DNA from: Streptomyces jeddahensis
Lineage (GTDB): Bacteria; Actinomycetota; Actinomycetes; Streptomycetales; Streptomycetaceae
Length of the DNA: 64,000 bases
Assembly: GCF_001642995.1 (NCBI RefSeq)
Contig: NZ_LOHS01000057.1
Span: 40,861-104,860 of the forward strand
Reading direction: 5' to 3'
Positions 18,834 through 30,670 of this stretch are shown here, piece after piece (the first letter of the stretch is position 1; the number at the start of each line of letters is the position of its first letter). The position numbers and the translations under genes were made by a program. The notes under the pieces are model-generated. The model was not told the origin of the DNA. It was given only the letters and a program-made list of their open reading frames with translations, and did no database searches.

Positions 18834-19694
18834 ATGACATCTACGCTCGTGCGACACGATCAGCCCCACTCGGAATCGACGTCCCCTCATGACCTGTGTG
18901 CACGCACGCGTGACTGGGCGGAGATCCAGGAGCGGATGCTGGTTCCGCTCTACGAAGCGGTGTACGAGCGACTCGAGGTCGGCTCGGGGACCCGGCTCCT
19001 CGGCCTCGGTTGCGGATCGGGACTCGCCCTTCTGATGGCGGCGCGGCGGGGAGCGTCGGTCACGGGTGTGGATTCGTCGTCTCCCGAGCAGCTGGACCTC
19101 GCCCGGGAGCGGCTGGTGTCCGACGCCGCACCGGGCACGCGCGCGTGGCACGGTGCCCGGCTGATCGACGGAGATCCCGCGGACGCGGCCGTCCCCGCCG
19201 GGCCTGCCTACAACCTCGTCACCGCGTTCCAGCCGATCGGCTGCATGGCGGGGGACTCCGAAGGGCTCGGTGAACTGCTGGCGGCCGCTGCTCCGCTCGC
19301 CGAGCGCGGCGCCCGTGTCGTGCTCGCGGGATGGGGTCCCCCGGAGCGCTGCAGCACGTCCTCCGTGCTGCGGGTCGCCACCAAGCTCGCAGACCCGCTG
19401 CGCAGCACGGGAAGCTGGCGCCCCGCCCGGCGGGACGACCTGGAGGAGGTCGCCCAGCGCGCGGGGCTGAGGCCCGACGGTTCGGGACGGGTGGCCTGCC
19501 CGTTCGGATACGCCGACATGGACAGTGCGGTGCGCGGGCTGTTGTCCACCGGACTGTTCGACGCGGCGGCCGAGGCGACGGACCAGGTGCAGGTCGACAA
19601 GGAGCTGACGGAAGCACTGCATCCGCATCAGCGGTCGGACGGCACCGTATGGATGCCGAACATCTTCCGGTACCTCATCGCGCGTACGGCCTAA
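18834..19694 (+). CDS. SAM-dependent methyltransferase
   Basis: A 286-residue class I methyltransferase. The S-adenosylmethionine motif is LLGLGCGSGLALLMA (about residues 54-68), followed by the acidic end of strand 2, TGVDSSSPEQ. The middle and C-terminal parts form a substrate-binding region ending NIFRYLIARTA. The start is ATG 18834 (MTSTLVRHDQPHSE); an ATG 18 bases upstream lacks support. The ribosome site is weak. The substrate is unknown. It is convergent with ffh, and the family is conserved at this site in streptomycetes as far as I recall. Confidence 0.85.
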   Translation: MTSTLVRHDQPHSESTSPHDLCARTRDWAEIQERMLVPLYEAVYERLEVGSGTRLLGLGCGSGLALLMAARRGASVTGVDSSSPEQLDLARERLVSDAAPGTRAWHGARLIDGDPADAAVPAGPAYNLVTAFQPIGCMAGDSEGLGELLAAAAPLAERGARVVLAGWGPPERCSTSSVLRVATKLADPLRSTGSWRPARRDDLEEVAQRAGLRPDGSGRVACPFGYADMDSAVRGLLSTGLFDAAAEATDQVQVDKELTEALHPHQRSDGTVWMPNIFRYLIARTA

Positions 19695-19765
19695 CAGGCG
19701 ACTGCCGCGCGGACGGACGCGTACCAGCAGGCGCGCAGACGGTTCCGCACAGACAGGTACGACAG

Positions 19766-19799
19766 GTAAGGGGCGTCCACCATGGCGGACGCCCCTTAC
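19766..19799. terminator. Bidirectional terminator hairpin
   Basis: A 13-bp perfect stem, GTAAGGGGCGTCC at 19766-19778 and GGACGCCCCTTAC at 19787-19799, with an 8-base loop. It lies between the convergent methyltransferase and ffh genes and can serve both. Confidence 0.85.
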
Positions 19800-19856
19800 T
19801 GCGTACGGATACTGCCTACTGCCTACGGCTACGCGTACGGACAGGACCTGCTTGCC

Positions 19857-21413
<1,557 letters not shown>

Positions 21414-21710
21414 GGCGGTCGCGGATCCTCGGGTCGGGTGCGGGAGCAGGTCGCCCTCCAGGGTATCCGCCCCGGCAAGCTGGTCACCCTCGCTTGTCGT
21501 CAATATGCGGGTGAGATGGGCGGACATCCCGGGTCAGGCGGTCTGGGACAGGGATACGCCGTGTCGCTCAGGCACATCCGTCACCAAGGCAGGTCCGCCG
21601 CCAAGACACGTCCCTGCACGGCGTCACCACCACTGGCGCCGAGCCGCGCCCCGTCACCGCTCACGCCCCAGAGCCAGGCTTGCCCTGACCGAGCAAGCAG
21701 GCCCTGGGCG

Positions 21711-21770
21711 CACCCCGAATGAGGGCCCGCCCACGTCGCCGCACCCGGATGAGGGCCCGCCCACTCCGGG
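21711..21770. repeat. Two tandem 30-bp copies beside the glnD stop
   Basis: The core GATGAGGGCCCGCCCAC-like segment occurs at about 21717-21734 and again 30 bases later. The array ends eight bases before the glnD stop codon, in the 364-base gap between glnD and ffh. The rest of that gap holds the ffh leader; I see no gene in it. Confidence 0.7.
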
Positions 21771-21777
21771 CGAGCCG

Positions 21778-24264
21778 TCACCTGCGCAGCGTCTCCTCCA
21801 GTGCCCTGGCCACCGAAGCGGCCTCCTCCCCCGGCAGCGGTGCCCCCTCGGGCCCCGTGACGTAGAAGGCGTCCACGGCGTTGGAGCCGAGCGTGCTGAC
21901 GTGCGCGCTGCGCACGCGCACATGGGCCGCCTCCAGAGCGCGCCCGATGCGGTGCAGCAGCCCGGGCGCGTCCTGGGCCCGCACCTCGATCACGGTCGCG
22001 AGCCGGGACGCCGCCGGGGCGACCGTGACCTGGGCCGGAGGCGCCACCGTGCCGCGACGCCGCGGGTAGGCGGCGTCGCGTTCGGCGAGGCGGGCCGGGA
22101 TGTCGAGGGACCCGTCGAGTGCGCGCACCAGGTCGGCGCGCAGGCGGGCGGCCTGTGGCAGCGAGCCGTACTCGGCGGCCACGCGCCAGTCGAGCAACAG
22201 CACCGAGTCGTACGGCTCGTTCTTGACCCCGTCGGGCAGGGGCAGCGCCCGGAGCTCGGCGGTACGCACCGTCAGCCGGTGCATGGCGAGCACGCCGGCC
22301 ACGGCGGGCAGCACTCCAGGCTGGTCGGGCACCGCGATGAGCAGTTCCACGCCGAGTGGCTCCGGGTCGGCGGAGGGCTTCTCGGGGTCGGAGGCGTGGG
22401 ACGTCTCGAGCTGCGGTTCGGTCTGCGCCCGCAGGGCGAGTACGGGTCCGCCGGTGCGGAACGCCTCGATGGCGAGTCGTTCCTGCTCCGCCGTGGGCGC
22501 CGCCGGCTCGGGCTCCTCGGGGGCGTCGCCGGAGAGTACGGCCGAGACGCGTTTGACGAGGTCGGCCACCAGTGAGCCGCGCCATGACGACCAGGCAGCG
22601 GGCCCGGTGGCCAGCGCGTCCGCCTCGGTCAGCGCGTGCAGGAGTTCGAGCGTCCCCTGCGAGCCGACCGCCTCGGCGACGGACCGGACCGTCGCCGGAT
22701 CCTCCAGGTCGCGCCGGGTCGCGGTCTCGATGAGCAGCAGGTGGTGGCGGACCAGGGTGGCGAGTACGGCGACGTCCGCGCGGTCGAAGCCGATCCGCGC
22801 GGCCACGTCGCGCGCGATGATCTCGCCGGCCACCGAGTGGTCGCCCGGCCAGCCCTTGCCGATGTCGTGCAGCAGCGCGGCGACCAGCAACAGGTCGGGA
22901 CGGTGGACACGGCGGGTCAGGGCGGAGGCGCGCACGGCCGTCTCGACCAGGTGACGGTCGACGGTCCAGGTGTGCACGGGGTTGCGCTGCGGGCGGCAGC
23001 GCACCCGCTCCCAGTCCGGCAGCAGCCGCGTGATCAGGCCTTCCGCCTCCAGGGCCTCCCAGACCTCGACGGTGGGCCGTCCGGCGCCGAGCAGGGTCAC
23101 GAGCTGTTCGCGCGCCTCGGCGGGCCAGGGGGTGGGCAGCGGCCGGGCGGCGGCCGCAAGGCGTCGTACCGCGTGCAGGGACATGGGCAGCCCGGCCTGT
23201 GCGGCCGCGGCTGCGGCGCGCAGGGGGAGCACGGGGTCGCGTTCGGGGCGCGCGGTCCGGGCAAGCCCGACCTCGCCGTCCTGCTCGACGACGCCCTCGG
23301 CGAGCGGCGACCTCTCGGGCGTGGGCTTGCTGCCGCCGCCCAGCATGGCGCGCAGCCGGGGCCGTGCGCCGCGCGACCGCAGCACACGCCCCACCTCACG
23401 CCATGTGACGTCGCTTGCATACGAAACGGTGCGTGCGGCCTCGTACACCTGGCGGAGCAACGTGTCGGCGTCCAGCAGGCCGAGTTCCGCGGCGACCTGG
23501 TCCTGCTCCTGGAGGGAGAGGCGGTCGGTGGCGCGCCCGGTGGTCAGGTGCAGGGAGTCACGTACGTCGAGGAGGCGGCGGCGGGCGTCGGCGAGCCCTT
23601 CGCGCGGGGCGTCGGCGAGCCAGGAGGCGGCGACGGCGCGCAGGGCGGTGGCGTCGCGCAGTCCGCCGCGGGCCTCCTTGAGGTCCGGTTCGAGGAGGTA
23701 CTGGAGCTCGCCCTGGCGTTCGGCGCGCTCGGCGCACAGTTCCTGGAGTTCGGGGAGGCGCTTGGGCGCCTGGTTGCGCCAGTCGGCGAGGACGGCGGTG
23801 CGCAGGCCCGCCGTGAGGCCGAGGTCGCCCGCGATATGGCGCGCGTCGAGCAGTCCCAGCTGGACCTTGAGGTCCTCGCCCGCGGTCTTGCGCGCCTCGC
23901 TGGGCGTACGGACGGAGTGGTCGAGGGCGAGGCCCATGTCCCACACGGGGTACCAGATGCGGTCGGCCAGGGTGGCCACCGCACCCGGGTCCGCGTCGCC
24001 GTCGTGCAGGAGCAGCAGGTCGAGGTCGCTGCGCGGGGAGAGTTCACCGCGTCCGTAGCCGCCGACGGCGATGAGGGACGCGCCCTTCACCTCCGCCGCC
24101 GCGGCGGTGAACAGGCCGCTCAGCCAGTCGTCGGTGAGGTCGGCCAGGGCGGTACGGCGCGGCGGCCCTGACTGCGCCTCCTCCTGGAGGAGTCGCAGCC
24201 GGGCCGCCGCGTAGCCGCTGGGTCCCGAGTCTTCCGCTTCCGTCTTCACGTCCACACTCGTCAC
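21778..24264 (-). CDS. glnD: PII uridylyl/adenylyltransferase GlnD
   Basis: GlnD modifies the PII protein GlnK on its T-loop tyrosine; in Streptomyces the known modification is adenylylation. The 828-residue protein has a nucleotidyltransferase domain with GGYGRGELSPRSDLDLLLL (about 68-86), a PII-modifying helical region, and an HD hydrolase domain with LLHDIGKGWPGDHS (about 530-545). Two C-terminal ACT domains (VAVPDQPGVLPAVAGVL and VRAQDAPGLLHRIGRAL) complete it. It follows glnK by 35 bases in the amtB-glnK-glnD operon. Confidence 0.95.
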   Translation of the reverse strand: MTSVDVKTEAEDSGPSGYAAARLRLLQEEAQSGPPRRTALADLTDDWLSGLFTAAAAEVKGASLIAVGGYGRGELSPRSDLDLLLLHDGDADPGAVATLADRIWYPVWDMGLALDHSVRTPSEARKTAGEDLKVQLGLLDARHIAGDLGLTAGLRTAVLADWRNQAPKRLPELQELCAERAERQGELQYLLEPDLKEARGGLRDATALRAVAASWLADAPREGLADARRRLLDVRDSLHLTTGRATDRLSLQEQDQVAAELGLLDADTLLRQVYEAARTVSYASDVTWREVGRVLRSRGARPRLRAMLGGGSKPTPERSPLAEGVVEQDGEVGLARTARPERDPVLPLRAAAAAAQAGLPMSLHAVRRLAAAARPLPTPWPAEAREQLVTLLGAGRPTVEVWEALEAEGLITRLLPDWERVRCRPQRNPVHTWTVDRHLVETAVRASALTRRVHRPDLLLVAALLHDIGKGWPGDHSVAGEIIARDVAARIGFDRADVAVLATLVRHHLLLIETATRRDLEDPATVRSVAEAVGSQGTLELLHALTEADALATGPAAWSSWRGSLVADLVKRVSAVLSGDAPEEPEPAAPTAEQERLAIEAFRTGGPVLALRAQTEPQLETSHASDPEKPSADPEPLGVELLIAVPDQPGVLPAVAGVLAMHRLTVRTAELRALPLPDGVKNEPYDSVLLLDWRVAAEYGSLPQAARLRADLVRALDGSLDIPARLAERDAAYPRRRGTVAPPAQVTVAPAASRLATVIEVRAQDAPGLLHRIGRALEAAHVRVRSAHVSTLGSNAVDAFYVTGPEGAPLPGEEAASVARALEETLRR

Positions 24265-24299
24265 CCAGCGACTCCTGTTCTTCTTCTCGGTCAGAGCGG

Positions 24300-25981
<1,682 letters not shown>

Positions 25982-26096
25982 CGGCGTCTCCTCGTCGTAG
26001 TACGGCCCCGTGCGGGCGAAGCCTTATCGGGTAGAGGGGTGGGCCGGTTATGCGCCAGAGGTTGTCGCAGCGCCGTTTCGACGGAAGCCACTCGAT

Positions 26097-26132
26097 GTTT
26101 CGCGCTAGTGACGAAGCCGATGTGGGTGTTAC
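26097..26132 (-). promoter_or_regulatory. Putative GlnR box upstream of amtB
   Basis: Read on the minus strand, GTCAC-TAGCGC-GAAAC (26112 to 26097) fits the Streptomyces GlnR pattern gTnAc-n6-GaAAc exactly. A further half-site-like GTAAC lies 20 bases upstream (26132-26128). GlnR is the known activator of amtB operons in Streptomyces under nitrogen limitation. Confidence 0.7.
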
Positions 26133-26389
26133 GGATACATGAACTGCCGGATCTCAGGCCGCCCGATCGTTATCGTGGCGCAACCTTCGAGAAGAGGGAC
26201 GCAGAACTCGCCCGCTGCGGCAGCAGCCATCGATGGAGAGACCCCCTCGGCCGTGTGAGAAACACCCACGGCATGCGAGAAGCACCTACGGCACCCTGCC
26301 GGGCCCACGAGAGGGACGTCGGCGCCCGTGGACGATGCGACTGGTCGCTGCCCCAAGTTCTCGGCTTCGCTCCAGGGGGACCCATCGCG

Positions 26390-26462
26390 GCGGAGCCGCA
26401 TTCGTCACAGCTCCCCGCCCCGTCAGGGCACTGCCGAACCGCAGCCGACTTCGCCCGACCTG
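26390..26462. repeat. Dispersed intergenic repeat, copy A
   Basis: A 73-base segment from CGGCGGAGCCGCATTCGTC to GCCCGACCTGC matches 29139-29210 except for an internal 7-base gap and a few changes. It lies directly after the nsdA stop. The rest of 25982-26463 holds the amtB control region; no gene is seen. Confidence 0.75.
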
Positions 26463-26463
26463 C

Positions 26464-27942
26464 TCAGACGGCCTCGGCGGTCTCGGGCAGATGGACGGCG
26501 AGCTGCTCGGTCAGATCGACGACCTCGGCGACGTCCCCGAAGTCCCGCACGGCCGTGTCCACGGTCTTGCGGATGCGGGTGTTCACGCGCTCCGAGCGGA
26601 CCTTCTTGGCGATGGTCATGGCCTTCTCGGCCAGGACAGCGCTCTCCTCCGGCTCCCTGCGCAGCAGGTGGACGGTGGACATGCCGATCAGATTCAGTGC
26701 GTACGACCGCTGGTGCTCGGTGTCCTGGCCGAAGAGCTCCACGGCCTTGGCCATGAGGGGTTCGGCGAGGGAGGCGTAGGCAGGGCTGCGGCCTGCCACA
26801 TAGGCGAGGTCACGGTACGAGTGGGCGTTCTCGGCGTTGAGCTCGGCCTCGGAGAAGAAGCGGATCCAGTCGGGCTCGGGCTCGTCGAACTCGACGGCGT
26901 CGGCGAAGGTGTCCTCGGCCATGCGGACGGCTCGCTTGCACTTGCCGGGTTGGCCCATGTTCGCGTAGGCGCGCGCCTCCATCGCATACAGCATCGCCTG
27001 GGTGCGCGGTGACGCACAGTCACGACTTCCGTACTGCGCGAGATGGATGAGCTCCAGGGCGTCGTCCGGACGGCCGAGGTGGATCATCTGGCGGCTCATG
27101 CTGGAGAGGACGAACGACCCGAAGGGCTTGTCGCCTGCTTCCTTGGCGGCGTGCAGGGCCAGGACGAAGTACTTCTGCGCGGTGGGCTGGAGGCCCACGT
27201 CATAGCTCATCCAGCCGGCCAGCTCGGCGAGCTCTGCGGCGACCTTGAACAGCCGCTTGGTGGTCGGCGCCGGCTGGGGCTCCTGCAGCAGATCCGTCAC
27301 CTCGTGCAACTGGCCGACGACCGCCTTGCGGCGCAGGCCGCCGCCGCACTGGGCGTCCCACTGGCGGAACATGACGGTGGTGGACTCGAGGAGTTCGAGC
27401 TCCGGCCCGGAGAGCCGGTTGCCGCGGCGGGCGCCGGACCTCGAAGCCTCGGGCTCGCCGTGCGGCGAGGCGGGTGCGGGCACGAGCCAGCGCTGCAGGG
27501 GCTCGATGAGGGCGGGGCCCGCGGACAGGGCCAGCGAGGTCCCGAGGAAGCCGCGCCGCGCCAGCATCAGGTCACTGCGTGAGAACTCGCTGATCAGCGC
27601 CACGGTCCCCGGACCCGTCCAGGGCAGGTCCACACCGGACACGGAGGGCGACTGGTGCGCGGCCCGCAGACCCAGGTCCTCGACGGCGACAACACAGCCG
27701 AACCGCTCGGAGAAGAGCTCGGAGAGGATGCGCGGGATCGGCTCGCGCGGATTCTCGCCGTCCAGCCAGCGGCGCACCCGCGAGGTGTCGGTGGAGATGT
27801 GGTTGGCGCCCAGTTGCCGGGCGCGGCGGTTCACCTGACGCGCCAGCTCGCCCTTCGACCAGCCGCTGCGTACGAACCACGAGTTCAGCAGCTCGTTGGG
27901 GCGCTTCTCAGCGTTCGCACCGGGTCCACCGTTGCCGCCCAC
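26464..27942 (-). CDS. nsdA: NsdA, negative regulator of development and antibiotic production
   Basis: In S. coelicolor loss of NsdA speeds sporulation and raises antibiotic output, so it is a negative regulator; the molecular mechanism is not well known. The 492-residue protein begins VGGNGGPGANAEKRPNELL with a short helix-turn-helix-like start (GWSKGELARQVNRRARQ). After a Gly/Pro linker it has a helical TPR-like repeat region (about 200-480) and ends LPETAEAV. The GTG at 27942 fits remembered family starts. It sits upstream of amtB, as in S. coelicolor. Confidence 0.9.
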   Translation of the reverse strand: MGGNGGPGANAEKRPNELLNSWFVRSGWSKGELARQVNRRARQLGANHISTDTSRVRRWLDGENPREPIPRILSELFSERFGCVVAVEDLGLRAAHQSPSVSGVDLPWTGPGTVALISEFSRSDLMLARRGFLGTSLALSAGPALIEPLQRWLVPAPASPHGEPEASRSGARRGNRLSGPELELLESTTVMFRQWDAQCGGGLRRKAVVGQLHEVTDLLQEPQPAPTTKRLFKVAAELAELAGWMSYDVGLQPTAQKYFVLALHAAKEAGDKPFGSFVLSSMSRQMIHLGRPDDALELIHLAQYGSRDCASPRTQAMLYAMEARAYANMGQPGKCKRAVRMAEDTFADAVEFDEPEPDWIRFFSEAELNAENAHSYRDLAYVAGRSPAYASLAEPLMAKAVELFGQDTEHQRSYALNLIGMSTVHLLRREPEESAVLAEKAMTIAKKVRSERVNTRIRKTVDTAVRDFGDVAEVVDLTEQLAVHLPETAEAV

Positions 27943-28381
27943 TGGAATGCCCCCATCCTTCAAGTCACTTGTCTGCGCGGGTGTGCCGCAAGCCCCCAGG
28001 ATGCCGTGTCTCGCGGTCGCACGTCCGGCGGTTGTCACCCTCCGTACGGAACCGGCTTGCCCTTGGCATACCCACGAGTGCGTACATCCCAGCTCTCGTG
28101 TACTCAAAGTAATCCTACGATCACCCCTCCGGCGAGGCCCTTCCAGGAATCGCCACCATTCGCCACCCCTTCGAATGAACTCCAGGGAGGTGACAGACGG
28201 TTGACTTGACGCCAGGCGCGCGGAAGCGGTGGAGCGATGCATGCCAGGGCGCAAAGGGCCTGGCGCACCACCCGCTGTGCAGCCGGACGCCGTCATGACC
28301 GGAGAGTCGCGGAGGGCGAGAGCAGAGAGTCACGGACGACGGTCTCGTAACCACCGGCCGACCGGACCCGTTGGAGGGGGC
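27943..28381. other. 439-bp divergent control region of nsdA
   Basis: This gap separates nsdA (left) and the primase-like gene (right). An inverted hexamer pair CACGAG (28073-28078) and CTCGTG (28095-28100) lies about 130-160 bases upstream of the nsdA start, with GTAC repeats between and after. I see no ORF with convincing codon bias here. Confidence 0.5.
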
Positions 28382-29044
28382 ATGGGCTTCACAATCGGCA
28401 GCAGCCGGGGGATGCGCGAGATCCGGCCCGGCTCACGGCGTCGCGGACGGGCGTCCGAGTGCACCGCGGTGGCGGAGTTCACCGGCCTGTGCGGATGGGA
28501 CGTCGTCCCCGGGGCGCGCGCGGCCGACGGAACCTGCTCATGCGGCAGGCCCGACTGCCCGGCTCCCGGTGCCCACGCCCTCGACTTCGCTTCCGCCGTC
28601 CCGGCGGGGGCCACGCTCGACGAGGTCACGGAGGCCTGGGGCCAGTACCCCGGGGCCGCGATCATGCTGCCGGTGGGGCGCGCCTTCGACGTGATCGAGG
28701 TGAGCGAGGCGGCCGGCCGGCGCGCGCTCGTGCGGCTGGAGCGCATGGGGATTCCGGTGGGCCCGGTGACAGCGACGCCGGACGGCCGGGCGCACTTCTT
28801 CGTCGCCCCGGGTGCCGCGGCGCAGCTCCCGGCACTTCTCTACCGGATGGGCTGGGACGACGCGGCCCTCGATCTGCACGGTCTTGGCCCCGGTGCCCAC
28901 ATCACGGCACCGCCCTCCGACCGCGGCGGCCTCGGCCCGGTCCGCTGGCTCCGCTCCCCCGCCCTCGACTCGGCCACCGATCCCCCGCAGGCGCGACTGC
29001 TGCTCGGGACGCTGGCGTACGTGGCGCATCGCCTGTGCGTCTAG
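28382..29044 (+). CDS. Primase-polymerase-like (prim-pol) domain protein
   Basis: The 220-residue protein resembles the N-terminal bifunctional primase/polymerase domain found in replication proteins of plasmids and phages. Visible features are GWDVVPGARAADGTCSCGRPDCPAPGAH-type Cys-rich entry (in parts, residues about 38-65), VTEAWGQYPGAAIMLP, and HITAPPSDR. The expected catalytic acidic pair is not clear: the site reads FDVIEVSEA. It could be a domesticated, inactive domain. ATG 28382 follows GGAGGGGG by about four bases. It is divergent from nsdA. Confidence 0.7.
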   Translation: MGFTIGSSRGMREIRPGSRRRGRASECTAVAEFTGLCGWDVVPGARAADGTCSCGRPDCPAPGAHALDFASAVPAGATLDEVTEAWGQYPGAAIMLPVGRAFDVIEVSEAAGRRALVRLERMGIPVGPVTATPDGRAHFFVAPGAAAQLPALLYRMGWDDAALDLHGLGPGAHITAPPSDRGGLGPVRWLRSPALDSATDPPQARLLLGTLAYVAHRLCV

Positions 29045-29075
29045 CCGTTTCGCTGGGAGTGCCGCGATTGCAAGT

Positions 29076-29216
29076 GCCGCGATGTGCCGTCAATCGTCTG
29101 CGGCACCATCGTGGCTGGTCGCGCCCGCGCGGCGGAGCCGCATATGTCACAGCCCCGCCCCTTCAGGGCGTGGTCGCTGCCGAACCGCAGCGGACTTCGC
29201 CCGACCTGCTGAGGCC
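29076..29216. repeat. Dispersed intergenic repeats, composite copy B
   Basis: The left part (29076-29124, GCCGCGATGTGCCGTC...GTGGCTGGTCGCGC) matches 54901-54949 at 42 of 49 bases. The right part (29139-29216) matches copy A near 26390. Together they fill the gap after the prim-pol gene up to the terminator. Confidence 0.78.
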
Positions 29217-29233
29217 CCGACAAGGGACACGAT

Positions 29234-29271
29234 GAAGGGCCCACCGCGATGCAGTACGCGGTGGGCCCTTC
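29234..29271. terminator. Bidirectional terminator hairpin
   Basis: A 15-bp perfect stem, GAAGGGCCCACCGCG at 29234-29248 and CGCGGTGGGCCCTTC at 29257-29271, loop of eight bases, followed by TTCT on the plus strand. It lies between the convergent prim-pol gene and ftsY. Confidence 0.87.
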
Positions 29272-29299
29272 TTCTGCGTAGGTGACGTCGTGAACGTGC

Positions 29300-30511
29300 T
29301 CACTCGCCGATGAGCGCGTCCACGAACGCCTCGGGCTCGAAGGGGGCCAGGTCGTCCGCGCCCTCGCCGAGGCCCACGAGCTTGACCGGCACGCCCAGCT
29401 CCCGCTGGACCGCGACGACGATGCCGCCCTTCGCCGTGCCGTCGAGCTTGGTGAGCACGATGCCGGTGATGTCGACGACCTCGGCGAAGACACGCGCCTG
29501 GACCAGGCCGTTCTGGCCGGTGGTGGCGTCCAGGACGAGCAGGACCTCGTCCAGCGGTGCGTGCTTCTCGACGACGCGCTTGACCTTGCCGAGCTCGTCC
29601 ATCAGACCTGTCTTGGTGTGCAGCCGGCCCGCGGTGTCGATCAGCACGACATCGGCGCCCTCCGCGATGCCTTCCTTCACGGCGTCGTAGGCGACGGACG
29701 CGGGGTCGCCGGCCTCAGGACCACGCACGGTACGGGCGCCCACGCGCTCGCCCCACGTCTGCAGCTGGTCGGCGGCGGCCGCGCGGAAGGTGTCCGCGGC
29801 GCCGAGCACGACGGACTTGCGGTCGGCGACGAGCACGCGCGCGAGCTTGCCGGTGGTCGTGGTCTTACCGGTGCCGTTGACGCCGACGACCATCACGATG
29901 CCGGGCGTGTCCAGGGCGGACTCGGTGTTGACCGTGCGGTCGAAGTCGGTGCCGACGAGCTTCAGGAGCTCCTCGCGCAGCAGGCCGCGCAGCTCCTCGG
30001 GCGTACGCGTGCCGAGCACCTTGACGCGCTCGCGCAGCCGCTCGACGAGCTCCTGGGTGGGGGCGACGCCCACATCGGCGGTGAGGAGAATGTCCTCGAT
30101 CTCCTCCCAGGTGTCCTCGTCCAGGTGCTCGCGCGAGAGCAGCGTGAGCAGTCCCTTGCCGAGCGCGTTCTGCGAGCGGGAGAGCCGGGCACGCAGGCGC
30201 ACCAGCCGTCCCGCGGTCGGCTCGGGGATCTCGATCTCGGGGGCGGCCGGGGCTGGGGGCTCCTCGACCACGACAGGGGCGGACGCCCCCGGCTCGACGA
30301 GCGGGAGGTCGACCTCCTCGATCGTGCGGCGGGGTTCGTCGCGCGGCGTCTCGGCCTCTTCGCCGACGTGCGGCTCGGCCGGAGGGGCGGTGATCTCGGG
30401 CGCGGTGGGCGGCGGGGGCAGCTGCTTCCTTCTGCGGCTGCCGACCACGAGCCCGCCGAGCGCGCCGATCACGACAACGGCGATGACTACAGCAAGGATG
30501 ACGATGTCCAT
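29300..30511 (-). CDS. ftsY: Signal recognition particle receptor FtsY
   Basis: FtsY receives the SRP-ribosome complex at the membrane. The 403-residue protein has an N-terminal membrane segment (about 3-23), an acidic Pro/Glu-rich A region (about 30-110), and the NG GTPase. The GTPase motifs are [35 protein letters not shown] and [11 protein letters not shown]. The start is ATG 30511 ([13 protein letters not shown]); the continuous reading up to 32140 on this strand is only a shadow of the permease gene. It is divergent from that permease. Confidence 0.96.
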   Translation of the reverse strand: MDIVILAVVIAVVVIGALGGLVVGSRRRKQLPPPPTAPEITAPPAEPHVGEEAETPRDEPRRTIEEVDLPLVEPGASAPVVVEEPPAPAAPEIEIPEPTAGRLVRLRARLSRSQNALGKGLLTLLSREHLDEDTWEEIEDILLTADVGVAPTQELVERLRERVKVLGTRTPEELRGLLREELLKLVGTDFDRTVNTESALDTPGIVMVVGVNGTGKTTTTGKLARVLVADRKSVVLGAADTFRAAAADQLQTWGERVGARTVRGPEAGDPASVAYDAVKEGIAEGADVVLIDTAGRLHTKTGLMDELGKVKRVVEKHAPLDEVLLVLDATTGQNGLVQARVFAEVVDITGIVLTKLDGTAKGGIVVAVQRELGVPVKLVGLGEGADDLAPFEPEAFVDALIGE

Positions 30512-30581
30512 AACGCGTCCAGTATCAGCCATGGGTGCCCGGGGCAGGCCGGTTGGACATTCCTCCAAGGATCTAAGCCGC

Positions 30582-30611
30582 TTGATGGTGCAACTCGGAC
30601 TAACGTACGAT
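30582..30611 (+). promoter_or_regulatory. Candidate promoter of the NCS1 permease
   Basis: TTGATG at 30582-30587 and TACGAT at 30606-30611 are separated by 18 bases and lie 60 bases before the permease ATG. They fit a housekeeping-type promoter by pattern only. Confidence 0.4.
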
Positions 30612-30670
30612 GACGCCTTCCCCCACCCGGCTCTCCTGCCGAGCCGAGCGAGAGGTACGACACCCCCTTC

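Noticed and set aside
28073..28100. Inverted hexamers CACGAG/CTCGTG upstream of nsdA as a regulator site
   Set aside because: Only six bases per arm with a 16-base spacer; such pairs are frequent by chance in GC-rich DNA.
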